Below, in pieces: positions 23,527 through 35,200 of a stretch of 64,000 bases of DNA. The DNA comes from Brachionus manjavacas (Eukaryota; Rotifera; Eurotatoria; Ploima; Brachionidae). The translations under genes and the position numbers were made by a program. The number at the start of each line of letters is the position of its first letter. Within the stretch, counting starts at the first letter, position 1. A model generated the notes under the pieces. It was not told the DNA's origin, ran no database searches, and worked only from the letters and a program-made list of their open reading frames with translations. The stretch is from assembly GCA_019054805.1 (NCBI GenBank), contig JAHQIY010000004.1, positions 4,650,001 through 4,714,000 of the forward strand. Direction: 5' to 3'.

Positions 23527-24818
23527 TTATAACTGGATCGTCATATCATTTGACTTTTTCATAATCAAAGGTTTGATTTTTTTGACTCTCATTTCGATTC
23601 TTTTTATCTCCGAAATGCTTTCACTTTTAACAGTTCGGGAAAATTTCAACATTTTGATGATAAATGTTTCTTGCAAGAGGTCAAAGCATACTGCCAAAAT
23701 AGCTATGCCTACAAACAGGTAAATACCTGCGATCAATAAGTTTCTATTAACTGTATTTTTGTTTTCCATTTTCTCAAAGTGTTCGATTCCAGGCACAATG
23801 TCCCCAAAACCTAAACAAACACTCTTAATTTAATCGAATTATTAGAAATTTTATTTTACCAATTGTGGACATAGTTATGAAAGAAAAATAAGAAGATTTT
23901 ATTAAAGACCATCCTTCCAAATTTTTGAACATTATAGAGCCAGCAAGGACATATACAAAAATGATTATTGTCACTATAAACAGTGGTACTGATACCTTTT
24001 TTTCCGAATTATCTTCATCCGAATCATCTGATTCTGGTTCACTGTCCAAATCATTTTCGACGGAATTCTTAATAAAATGCAGACTTTCGATTGAAAACGT
24101 ATTCAGATCGATTTTGTCTGGTTTAATTTTTGCCTTGTTTTGATTGTGATTTTTTTTCAAGTATCTCTCACGGATTAAAAGTATCATACTAGAAAATATG
24201 GATCTAAAAACATCTGCTAAGTCTCCACTCAATTTTGACAAGCATAATAAACATAGAGGGATTCCGATCATTGAAAAACAAATGCAAACTATCATTCCTT
24301 CCCATGTAATTGGCTTCAAAACTAATAGCTTATAAAAATAAAAAATCTAAAATAATCATACCGTTATATGCCCGTATCCTAAAATTAAATTAAAGCTTAA
24401 AAATTAGCTTTTAAATTTTCTTCTTACCTATGGTAGTCAAAACACTGAGTGTAAATAGAAGAGAACTTTCCAAAATCCACGATGTGTCTTCAATACAGTT
24501 CTGTCCACTATACTTGTAAGTGTTGTAAATTTCGATTATGTTTTTACGATATTCTATCAGCATTGCTGGTATGTCCTTGTTATAATTTTCAATAAATATT
24601 TTCTCTTTTTCGATTAATTTATTGATCCAAGCTCTATTTGATGTTTTGGAATAACTGCCTATATTTGTTGTGTTCAGCCAAACATAATCGAATATTGTTG
24701 TGGCCAATTTTTTCACCAAAGCTTTATATTTTCCTTCACCTTCTTCGCATTTTTGGATGCTGGCATGTTTTTCTAACAATTGGAATATAAATCCACCACT
24801 AATTGTGAAAATTATCAC
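23527..24818 (-). CDS. two-pore-domain potassium channel A (5' exon missing)
   Basis: Four exons on the minus strand (24818-24428, 24378-24362, 24313-23860, 23810-23527) join in phase to 381 residues. The first begins at a splice acceptor (TTTTAAG before 24818), so an upstream exon with the start and the beginning of the first membrane span is missing. Exon 2 is only 17 bases and completes the pore-1 filter TIGYG (after VLTTIG). The second filter, TIGFG, is split across exons 3 and 4 (FITMSTIG / FGDIVPG). Between them are an extracellular cap with Cys, membrane segments (MIVCICFSMIGIPLCLLCLS, VPLFIVTIIIFVYVLAGSIM, LLIAGIYLFVGIAILAVCFD) and an acidic linker (SEPESDDSDEDN). K2P channels carry potassium leak currents as dimers. 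The gene is tandem with channel B, same strand, about 2.7 kb away. Confidence 0.92.
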
Positions 24819-27547
24819 CTTAAAATAAAATTTTGATAATCTAGTCTGATTGAAATATAAAAAAATCGAGTATTTTTTATTTAAAATTTAAAATATATCT
24901 TAAATTGTCACCATAAATTTAAATCGTACGGTTTAAGATTTAAAAAAAAATTATGCTTTTTTATCCAAATATCAGCCAAGTAAAGATTAGTAGAAAAGAG
25001 TGAATTTATTTTTCTACGTAAACGTAATCTTACGTTAAATTTAGTCGGCTAAGATTTATAATTTTGCGTAAGATGCCATATTTTTTTCTAAAATTTAGTA
25101 AAATTATGTCATTAAATATTAGATCATTATAAAATAAATTAAAATGAAATTTTCATTTAAATATTTCATTGATTTTATCTTATTTTAGAGATAAAAAAAT
25201 TTGAAGTTAGCTTTCTTTTTTTAATTCGATAAATTTCATAACAAAATTTTACCAATACTCTACCAAAAAATGTGTAATTTTACTTAATATCATGAAAGAA
25301 AAGGTAAGAAATGGTAAGATATTATAAAATTTAAAAAATAGTGAACTTTTTCTTTCTTTTTTGTTGCCAAGAAATCGAATTTTTTTTGTCGTAGATATTT
25401 TGGAATGATTTTACTAAAAGCTATTCAACCTAATATAACTTCTTAACTTTCTTGGCTTTCTGGATTTTTAGAAATAGCACTGTAGCAAAATTCTATATTA
25501 TGATACTAAAAACTAAATGAAACTATTTTTTGACAATAATTAGTATTTTTTAGAAATGTGACAAGCGTTTTGGACAAGAAAATAAAGTAAAAATAAGATT
25601 TCTTTTTTAACAAAAAAAAGGTTTAATTCGTTCAAAATTGACTAATTTTAAAATATGAATATTTTCGAAATTGCTCTGCTCTATGAAGTTTCCCCCCTCC
25701 CGATTTCACCATTTCATTTTTTGGCGTTTTATAAATTAAAATGAATAAAAGATGACGAGTTTCTCATTACAAAAATTCTTGAAATTCAAAAATTAAACAA
25801 TCAAATTTATCAAAATATGACTCGTTAAAATATTATTAATATTTAGATAACTTTAAAAATAAATAATTAAACCTAAAGTAGATTAAAGAATAGATTTCAC
25901 CTGATTTACGCTAATTTTATTAATTTTATTGTGATGAAAAGTGGTATTTTAAGATTACGAAATAAAATTTTCAAAAAATAAGTGGTTAAATAAGCAGAAT
26001 TTTTTTCTAAATGAAAAAAATTTTAGGCCTACTGATAAAAACTATTATTAACAAGCTTTATAAGCAATTTTTCAATTTAATCGAAATAATTGGCAATATT
26101 TAATGAAGAACCTAATTAAAGTAATAAATTGTTCGCTAAAATAATTTCAAAATCGGCCCATAAATTTAAAAAAGCTGGGTCAAAAACCAGCAAACAAAAA
26201 AACTATTTTGACCAATTCTTTGAGTCAAAAAACAGATCTATTCTATTTCTTAACATCTATGATAAATTTTTATTATCGCGCAATTTTTTATCAAAATTTT
26301 TAATTTTAACCCCTTACAATTATTTTAGGGTCGATTTTTTTTAATAAAAAAAAATATTTTTAATCATTTGATTTAATTTTTTGATTTTGTTTTACACTAA
26401 TTTTCAACTCGAAAACTCTAATTTAATCTTTTGGATGCTGGACACTGGTTATGGTTATTATTTTATTATTTTTACTCAGCGTTATTGAAGATTTCACTCT
26501 GATTCAATATTGAAATAGTTTTTAAAGATTTATACTTTTGAAAAATACTGTAATATAAGTAATCATAAAAATTAACATCCAGTAAACACTTTTTCATTAT
26601 TTTTTTTTTTTCAAAGAAATAAAATAAAAAATTATATTAGTTTAAACTTTAAATTCCTTTTTCAAAATCGTTTAAAAACGTTTCAAAGACTCAAGATTTT
26701 GGTTAAAAAATTAAATTTTTAAAGTATATATGAATTAGTAAACTTTAAGTTTTTGTTTTTCTAATTTTTCCTTATTATTGATTTTAAAAGACTTTTTTAG
26801 CCAAAAAAAATCAATATACCTTTATTTAAATAATTTACTCACTAAAAAAATGGTTCTAAAAATTTATGATACTGAAAAGTGTGTCGTAATAAAAAACGTA
26901 TTCTAATTTAATAATTTTTTTAGATTGGACACTTAAATCATAATCTTTTTAGCATCCTTGTTATTCTAAATACTGTTTTTTTTAATTTTAAATCAGAAAA
27001 TAAAAAAATTACCAAAAAAACAAGTCCTAGGTGAGAGAAAAGAGCCCTTAAAGTTCTTTTAAAGAATTCTTTAAAAAAAATCGGCTTGTTTCTGCCATCC
27101 ATGGAATCTAACTGATATATTTAAAACAGTTTTACTTTAATACTTTTTAATTTGATATATACTGTATCTGTTATTAAAGAATCAAAATTTTATTTGATTG
27201 AAATTTAAAATATTTGGTTATATCGAACCTCATGTTTGGTAATCATTCAAATATTGATTATTCAATCATATTATTTCGATTTACATTTGTATTGATAGCT
27301 CACGTACTTGGGTTATTAGCTTTATGAAACAAATTGGATTATAAATTGGATGTATTTTAGAAATAAATGATTTAATTTTATTTATGATTTTTGCAAAAGA
27401 ACAAAAGCAATTTTTCTTCAATTTAAAATAAATAAAGATTGAAAGTTTGAAAATTTTTTAATTTCATATATGATGTTTATATCAAAATATAAAATAAATT
27501 ATTAATTCACTATATCTTAGTTTTCAATTTTCAGAATAACTTCAATA
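24819..27547. other. AT-rich DNA between the two K2P genes
   Basis: This should contain the missing 5' exon or exons and promoter of channel A; none was found by eye. Near 25010-25080 there are GTAATCTTACG-type words similar to those near 16330-16420. The plus-strand frame at 26129-26344 has no family features. Confidence 0.5.
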
Positions 27548-29263
27548 TTAACATGATGATTCATCTTTTGGTTTTACACTGATAATTGTGGCTTCACGTA
27601 TTTCTATTTTAGAATTTTCTACATTAGACATTTCTTTATTCAATTCTGGCTGTGAATGTGTCGGTAATTGGTCCTGAAGTTCGTTTTCTTTTTTCTTACA
27701 GCAGCTCATTTTTTCTCCTATAGCACCAAATTTTTCCGAAATTTGATCTTGTATCAGCTGAAAGCACATTCCCAAAATGGCTAGTCCAACATAAATGTAT
27801 ATTGATGCAATTAGTAAATTTCTACCTCCTTCAGCTTCATTACCACTCAATACTTTACCTATTCCAGGAACGTAGTCTCCAAATCCTTGATTAAAAAAAT
27901 TAGATTTAGGATTATTGGCAAATCAGTGTCTTATTAAAAATTTTAAATAGATTTTAAAGCTTGTTCGGATGTATTCAAAAATCATTCTGAATGGAGACTA
28001 CCTGAATTTTTTGACTCAAATTTTATTGAATTAAAACTAAAAATCTCTTAAAAGTAAATATTTGGTTTTAAAAGCCCACTCAAATATCCAAATATGTTTT
28101 CTTAAGATTTTTTTTTCCAAAATTTACGTCACAATTTTTGGCTAACTTTAAAATAGCATTTTTAAATTAAATTTTTATTTACCTATGGTAGATAAGCTAA
28201 CAAAAGCATAATATGAGCCTTCTAATAAATTCCAATCTGATTCAATTAATGTAAATAAATACGCGCCCAATACAAGATACCCAGCAAACACTATTAACAC
28301 TATAATCAACGGAACAAATCTATCATCTTCCTCATATTGGTCTTCAAGTTCCATATCATCCACCACTTTAATTACATCGTTATTCTCAATTTCATTCCAA
28401 CCATCCGGGCTTTGCTCTTTTTGATCATCATTATTATCTTTTTTTGATTTATGGCAACAAAAGCACAAAATATTTGTTGTTAAAAATACAAGCAAATCGC
28501 CTAACAAATTGCTGATTTTGACTGTACTTATTACAAAAAGAGGAATTCCTAAAAGAGAATAGCATATGCAGACTATTTGTCCTTCGGGTGTAGCCGGCTT
28601 AAAAAATACTTTAATTGAAAAATAAATAAGTAAAACTAGGAATTTTACCGAAACATGGCCATATCCTAAAGTAGTCATAATAGTAATGGTAAAAAGCAAG
28701 GCGCTAAAATAAGTCCATGAGCTCTGCTTTTCACAATCTTGACCACTATATCCATAGTTGCTGCTAATTTTTAATACTTTTTCTCTGAAATCAACAATCC
28801 ATTGAGTGAGAAGAGGATCATAAGTTGCAGGTCCATCTTTTTCAACATACAAGCCAGCTTCTTTTGTCGCATTGTCCACAGGCAACCAAGGATTCGGAGT
28901 CGTATTAAAGTAAATATAGTTGAAAAATTGCGATCTATAATCAATGCGAAGTTTGTTCCATTCGCCTTCGCCCGATTGGCAATTTTGAATTTCATTATGT
29001 TGTTCAAGAATATTAAACAAAAAAGCTCCACCACCAGTGTAAAAAATAACCACAAAAAGGATTCCAAAATTTTTCAAAATAAAGCTAATGAATATCTTAA
29101 ATCCACTTTTTTTCTTGGGTTTTGATTCTTCTAATTTTTTAGTTGGAGTTGAGTTTGTCTCTATTTTATTAGCTTTGTGAGAATAAGAATGGCTGGTTGA
29201 TACAGGTCGACTCTGGTCATTTGGAATATCGAATTCTTGTGACGTAGCGCTTTCATTAAACAT
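27548..29263 (-). CDS. two-pore-domain potassium channel B
   Basis: Three exons on the minus strand (29263-28649, 28597-28183, 27885-27548) give 455 aa. The N-terminus is polar and Lys-rich, then span 1 (NFGILFVVIFYTGGGAFLFN), a long cap loop with Cys residues, pore 1 (TITIMTTLGYGHVS), spans 2-3 (IVCICYSLLGIPLFVISTVK, FVPLIIVLIVFAGYLVLGAY), pore 2 (AFVSLSTIG / FGDYVPG) and span 4 (LLIASIYIYVGLAILGMCFQ). The C-terminus is polar with KPKDESSC at the end. Both filters (TLGYG, TIGFG) are intact. The first intron (28648-28598) is exactly 51 bases with no in-frame stop, so unspliced RNA would insert 17 hydrophobic residues right after the pore-1 filter; channel A is cut at the same position, supporting it as a real intron. 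Likely a TREK/TALK/TWK-type leak channel; the subfamily cannot be assigned by eye. Confidence 0.95.
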
Positions 29264-31352
29264 TATTGAATTCTTGACAAAAACTGAAGTTCGATTTATT
29301 ACTGGATCTAAATTAAATATTCAAAGGTGTAAAGCTTTTTTAGAAACTTATCTAGAAAGAAAAACAATTGAGAAAAAAATATATTTTATTATTTAAATTG
29401 CCTTAAAAAAAGCTAAGAAAATTTAAAAAATCAATTTTAATCATTTAGTTTTTAGATCGGTATTATGTGTTTAAAAATTAAAAAAAATATTATTCTATCC
29501 TTAGGCCGCACTACATTTAGCATATGTAAAGCTATTTTAGTGTCTTTCTTCTTTTTCCATTCCATGCAAAAAATTTCTCAGTAAATTACTGCTTTGAAGT
29601 TATTACCTTTTTTGAATTGGTTTTATTCAAAAATTCTTAAGATAATTTCTTCTTGCTTAATGACAGTAATATTTGATTTGCTTGATGGATTCTACTGTAT
29701 TCATTGAACAGTACACAGAAAAAGTTCTTTTTCCAAAACAAGATAATTGAAACCCTATTTCGATAATCTAAGCAGCCTTAAATTCTCGATTTAATTTCCT
29801 AGTATTGCAAAACTTTTTTTGATTATCAAATATTTGACAACTTTGAAGAGTAAATTTTGATTTTGCGTACAATAAAGTAAACTAATACAGCTAGCGAGCT
29901 TATTACTGATCTCAAATAAATGTCAAAAAATCAACTTTTGAGCATTTTAAATAAATTATTTTTATGTTTACAGAAATAAATATTGAAACAAAAAAATTAA
30001 ATTGGAAAATTTTAAGTTTGAAAATTATTCCTAATGGTAACATCAATATAAATCGATTTTTCCAAATTTTAGAAAGTTTACCATTTACTTTAATTTAATA
30101 TTATTGCACAAAAAACAAAAAAATTGAAATTTTAAGCTTAAACCCATTAAAGATATCAAAAAGATGTATTTTGGAAATTTAATAAATGAAATTATCTAAA
30201 ATGCATTTTATTTCAAATTTAGAAGCTGTAAATCTTTGTTTTCCCGTAAATTTTCCCGGTAAAAAGCATTATTTATATAGACTTAAATATTCTTATAAAT
30301 AAGCTTTCCGAGAAACATTCAAAATTATTTTTTTTTAATTTGATAATTTTTCGTATTAAACTTGGGAATTTTTAGCAAAAATAGAAAATTTTCAAATTTA
30401 AGTCCCTTTTTAATTATATTACAAAGAGCTAGATTGAATAAACTTACTTTGAAAACTTAAGATAATTATCGAATAGAAAATTTACAAAATTCTCATAGTC
30501 AGTTAGAAATTGAAAAAGAAATTAAATTAAAATATTTAAAAATAATTAATGGTGAAATAAGGTTAAATATATTCGAAAAACACTTGAGAAACAAAAAAAA
30601 AACTTTGAAAGATAAAATAATTTAATGGAAAACAGGGTTAGTTCTTGATTTTGATGCCTTCGATTTACATTTTGTTCCTGTAATTTAAAAGTAAACTTAG
30701 ATAAATACTCATAAGAGCCTCACATTAGTTAAAATACAAGTTCTTCATTTAGACTTTTTTCTTTGAAGATCTAGTAATGTTAGAATTGTATTAGAGAATA
30801 AATATTAATAACCAAAATTACCAAAAACATTTTAAATTTTCAATTGAATAGGATAAATTTTTGAAATAAAAATCAAATCTAAACTTTGATAAACAGTTAA
30901 TAAATTTCCAACATCAATTTTCTAAATAAATTTTTTTGGGAACTAGAGCTAATTCAATGCATAGAATAAATAAATCATTTGAATTGTTGTTATGTATATC
31001 TAGTAAATATAATAAATATTAAATTTTTTATTTAAACAAAATTTGTCGAAAATTATATTTCAAAAAATATCATTGCCATAAAAGACAATGATATTTTTAG
31101 GTAGGACTCCTATAAAATGAGCTATGACATTTTTTTTAACAAAAACAAAATTTGAATTTATATTATAATCTATCTCTCAAATTATTTTAAATAATTATTT
31201 TAGTTAAAATTCAATCGTTTAAAAACAAAAAAATTTGAATCAAATAAAAACAATTTTTAAAACTATTTATTTTGCTTAAATCATATAAAAATATATCATA
31301 GTTTTACTTTTGTAATTATTAAATTTAAATGATTAGGAATTAAGAGACACAA
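29264..31352. other. AT-rich intergenic DNA
   Basis: About 2.1 kb between the start of K2P channel B and the stop of the first CK2 beta gene. No coding frame, RNA gene or clear repeat was seen. Confidence 0.6.
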
Positions 31353-32141
31353 CTAAGTGAACATTGGTGATTTGCTAGGTGGTCTTGCTCTTGCTTGTAT
31401 TGGAGCTCGGTTTGCAGCAGCTTGATTTTGAATTGTATAAGCTTGAGGATGAATTTTAAATCCGTAAAGTCTGAAAAGAAAACCCAATTTAAAAATTAAA
31501 TAGAATAATTTAAACTTCAAAGATTAACCTTGGCACAAATTGATTAGCAGCTCTCTTTGGTCTGTATTCAGGATGAACCATGAACAACATGTGAGGAAAC
31601 CCTGTTCCGAAATAGGCTCCGTCCGTGTGGTGATGCTTAGACGATTTTGGTGTGTACACATCCATGCATTTGGGACAGTAGAGCTTAACCATGGCCTCTC
31701 CAGGGACATCGGACAGACCGATAGGAAGCATTGGTTGATTTTCACAGTAAACACGTGGACAAAACCCAAAGTCTCCGTTTTGATATTTTTCAAGCTTTGA
31801 ATCAAACCAATTTTATTTTTGATTTTTGAAAAAAATTTTCTTTAACTCACCATGAGTTGAATACCACTATTGGTGAGAATGTACCTAGCATGTATAAGAC
31901 CATAAAGCATTTCTGCAGCTTGCTCAATTAAATCACTCTGATTTGGATTGTCTTCTAAATCTTCGTCTGGCTCCAAATCGAGTATCATATCTAATGCTTG
32001 TCGATAATGAGGAACTTGTTCATTTAGGCCAGTAAGATTAAATTTGTCCTGAATATAGTCTTCGTCCACTTCACAGAAAAACTCATTTCCGCGTAGACCA
32101 CAGAACCACGAAATCCACGAAACTTCTTCGGAACTGCTCAT
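31353..32141 (-). CDS. CSNK2B: casein kinase 2 regulatory subunit beta (conserved copy)
   Basis: Three exons on the minus strand (32141-31851, 31794-31529, 31470-31353) join in phase to 224 aa; human CK2 beta is 215. The N-terminus starts with the invariant [20 protein letters not shown] and includes the acidic loop ([11 protein letters not shown], about residues 55-65). The zinc ribbon is complete: C109-P-R-V-Y-C114 and C137-P-K-C140, followed by the conserved [20 protein letters not shown]. The tail ([19 protein letters not shown]) is divergent, as is usual. CK2 beta dimerises through the zinc ribbon and recruits two catalytic alpha subunits to form the CK2 holoenzyme. Intron positions equal those of the second copy at 42.6-43.4 kb. 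Confidence 0.97.
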
Positions 32142-33005
32142 ATCTATCTATTTATCTAAAATTGAGCTTTCATATTAAAAAAAATATCTAAATATGAGTT
32201 TTGTATGAAATTACAAATTATGTCTAGAAATTCATAATATGCCCGTAAGAGATTAAAAGATTTAAGTTAATGAACCAATTTAGGTCGTATATAACTCATT
32301 GATTTGTGTTTATTTTAAATTAATTAATTCAAATTTTAATTAAATTAAAAACAAAGTCGATTAAAAATTCATTAAATTGTAACTATTCTAATTTTTGTAT
32401 TAAAACCTATTTAATACATGGGGAGTATTTATCAGATAAATTATAAACTTAATATTTTATGTCAAGTAAACTATAAATGAATAAAAGCGCGAAAAACTAA
32501 ATTAACAAAAAACCTACTGAAACGCTTTTAATAAAATTATTTTAAAATTTTTATTTTGTTTATTAGAATTTTTTGCATCAAATCAGTTCAGTTATAAAAA
32601 AAATCATTTTAGTTCTCTTTTGCTTCCTCTGAAAATCGGAACAATTAAAATAACTCTAATCTTTCGTTTTCTAAGACAAATTATCATGCAATTTCATGAC
32701 CAATTGAGACTGCCTGTTAAAGCCAGTATTTCAATCCGAAGTAACTTTTTATGTTCTTTCAAGTACAATTTAGAGTAAAACTCTAGGACCTTCACTTCGG
32801 TGTACCCAGCCATTCAAATGAGTTCATTTTATTTGGGACATGGTGACTTGTTTCCTGCAGGACTATTTTACATATTAGAATTAGGGATTGTTGTCTTCCC
32901 GAATTTTCAATTGAATCATCTACCGGTAGCAAGTGCAAACAATTAACCAAAAAGCGTTCGAAATGGGAATTTTTTGAACAAGATAAAAAGTTTTTTTTTT
33001 TTTAA
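32142..33005. other. intergenic DNA, CK2 beta upstream flank
   Basis: A/T-rich up to about 32690, then a stretch of more balanced composition (about 32690-32960) that looks like old inserted sequence but has no readable frame on either strand. It ends in a T run and the TTAA that borders the piggyBac-like relic. Confidence 0.5.
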
Positions 33006-33482
33006 CCCTTATCCGTCGAAAATAGAAAAATAACGCTGTTGACGAAAATGGGTCATTTTTGACACAGAGAATAAAAAAATTTATTTAATAAAATTTTATT
33101 AAAAAAATATAATTCAAGTTAAAACAAATAAAAAAATGATAAAAATTAATTAATTTAAAACACAATTTTTACAAATTATAGTATTCATTTTTTCTAAATG
33201 ATCTTTACAGAAAAATTCTTTAATAATTCTTTGATGATCTTTAAAGCTTGGGCATTGGCAACAAGTTGTTGAGCTTTTATTATCTCGCTTTTTTTTATCA
33301 TTTTCGTTTTGGTACATCAAACATCTCCCTCTAGACATTATAAAATTTATAGTCGAACTTTCTTCGTCGCAGGGTCTTTTTTTGATAATTGGCATTCCGG
33401 TTCTTTTAATTGATTCAACTAGATTATGATCCCAGTTAATAGTATTAACGAAAAATTTTCGAAAATTTTCGAAAAAACTCAA
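33006..33482 (-). mobile_element. piggyBac-like element, one end plus transposase C-terminus
   Basis: At 33002-33005 a TTAA is followed by CCCTTATCCGTCGAAAATAG, then GACGAAAATGGGTCATTTTT: a TTAA target and CCC-starting terminus are the hallmarks of piggyBac ends. About 145 bases inside, the minus strand encodes a 110-residue frame (33482-33150) with HNLVESIKRTGMPIIKKRP, SRGRCLMYQNENDKKKRDNK, then CCQC...FFCKDHLEKM, consistent with the C-terminal Cys-rich zinc domain of piggyBac transposases. One ligand looks lost (MYQ where a Cys is usual). The upstream catalytic part is gone; A/T simple repeats follow. Confidence 0.55.
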
Positions 33483-33580
33483 AAATTTCGAAAATAATCC
33501 GCAAAATTTCGAAAAATTTTTTAAAATAAGAATTTTTCAAAAATATTCCGAAAAAATTTCGTTAAATATTGTTGTTTTTT

Positions 33581-33951
33581 TTTTTAATTTAGACAAATGT
33601 GACTAACATGCACATAGGAAGCTACATGATTTGAAAATTAAATTTCACACCAGTCGCTAATCTGTTTTTTGATAGAGTCCAATAGGACTAAAAAATTAAA
33701 AATTTTTTCAGAGTATTTTCAAAAATTTTCGTTAAAAAAATTTTTTTTATCTTACCGATTTATCTATTGAAAAAATAAAAAAAAAAATACTCTGAAAAAA
33801 TTTCGTATTGTTTAATTATTTTAATTTTATAGTCCTATTGGACTCTATCAAAAGGCAAATTAGAGACTGGTGTGAACTTAAATTTAAAATTTTAATTTTT
33901 AAATCATGTAGCTCCCTATGTTTATGAATGTCACATTTGTCTAAATTAAAA
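33581..33951. repeat. fold-back (long inverted repeat) element
   Basis: Two arms of about 170 bases are reverse complements: the left begins TTTTTAATTTAGACAAATGT and includes TGATAGAGTCCAATAGGACT; the right carries the complement AGTCCTATTGGACTCTATCA and ends ACATTTGTCTAAATTAAAAA. They differ by substitutions and small indels, and meet at an A/T-rich centre near 33750-33775. No ORF. The transcript or single strand would form a long hairpin. Confidence 0.8.
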
Positions 33952-34466
33952 AGATAATACTGCTCAGTTTACAAACAAGGATCGAAAAACTAAAAACTAA
34001 ACAAACAAGTATTTCTATTCTTCGAACAAAGGATTGAAAACAAAAGCAGATTGAGGATTGCAAATAGATCATTTGAACTATCAATCAATCAATTAACTTT
34101 TTATTATGAGTCTAATTTTATCCTTAAAACGAAAACTATCCAATGTAAATAATAATATCCACTTGAACAAATTATAATAAAATAAAAATGTTCTATGTTT
34201 TTTCTGATCTTATCATCTTAATTTGTTGCGTGTTTTTTTTTCTTTTGTATTTTTAAGCATTTGGTAATTTTATTTTATTTATTTTTATCCAATTTTTTCC
34301 AAATCAAAAATTAAAATAAACAACGGATAAATTACTTTATACAAGGCATTGGCTCAATATCTATTTAAAATTTCAATGCTAGCTTTTTCTAAAAATTTAG
34401 CTTTATATTAATTTTTAAAAAGCTGTCTTTTCGAAGAAAATATTTACGCCTCAAAATATTTACGAG

Positions 34467-35200
34467 ATGTTCCACGCACTACACAAAATAAAAAGAAAAT
34501 ACCTTGATCAAAATGAATGTGCAGCAATGATTTATGACACCACCAAAATTAGTGAATGCGCTAGCAAAAATAATCATGCTTCTCATCAACCATTACAAAA
34601 ACCAATTTGTTCAGACAATAATATTTTATCAGTCATGGAAAAAGGGATTTTTAATGGTGCTACACCAAAATTTTCTAATTCAAATATTCATGCAAGTAGT
34701 GAAGAATATTTTACAAATATTCTGATGATAAACAGTGCTGAATAAAATGAAGATAATTCAGACTTATCTTTAAAACTAGGAAAAAATTTGTTAAAAATTT
34801 ATTTAAAAAATAAAGTGACCAAATTATTTTTAAATGAATTATTAGATCTTCTTAATATTATACCTGGAGTCAAACTTCCAAATTAATTGAATCTTTAATT
34901 AGTTTTTTTAATCAAAATGAAAAAATTGGTTTAAAATTTGATGAATATTATTATTGTAACAGGTGTTCTAATAAATTAGCAAAAGATCAGAAAATTTCCG
35001 AAAGGCTTTTTTTTAAATTGTTCTTCTTCAATTTCAAAATTTAATCATCTGTCAATATTATCTCAAAAAAAAATATTCTAAAAAATACATTAGGATAAAA
35101 GAAAACGAAAAATCTGAATTTATGACGTTTACTATCAATACTGATGGAGTAAGTTTATTTAAATCATCAAAAACCAATATATGAACTTTCTTCAATCAAA
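34467..35200 (+). pseudogene. Tnp2/CACTA-like transposase fragment
   Basis: A 92-codon frame (34467-34745) is followed by stop-broken frames that include FDEYYYCNRCSNKLAKDQK (a Cys-pair finger) near 34940-35000 and then FMTFTINTDGVSLFKSSKTN near 35120-35180. The 'NTDGv..fkSSk' sentence is characteristic of a family of animal Tnp2-like transposon proteins, in which it forms part of the catalytic core. Frameshifts and stops mark it as dead. The N-terminal 92-codon frame is the best-preserved part but has no motif of its own. Confidence 0.5.

Noticed and set aside
24816..24818. GTG at 24818 as a translation start for K2P channel A.
   Set aside because: It directly follows a TTTTAAG splice acceptor and would begin inside the first membrane span. 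An upstream exon is more likely.
26129..26344. 71-codon plus-strand frame between the K2P genes.
   Set aside because: Lys/Phe/Asn composition is typical of A/T-rich noise; no motif, no splice partner.
28598..28648. Reading straight through this stretch as coding sequence in K2P channel B (adds 17 residues).
   Set aside because: It starts GTAAAA and ends TTAAG, interrupts the pore-to-span junction, and channel A has a proper intron at the same position. Treated as an intron.
31524..31805. Alternative frames over the CK2 beta zinc-ribbon exon on both strands.
   Set aside because: The correct frame gives the CK2 beta sequence with intact splice sites; the others are shadows, repeated identically at the second copy.
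32690..32960. More balanced-composition segment as a possible gene exon.
   Set aside because: All six frames are quickly interrupted and no splice-bounded open piece was found.
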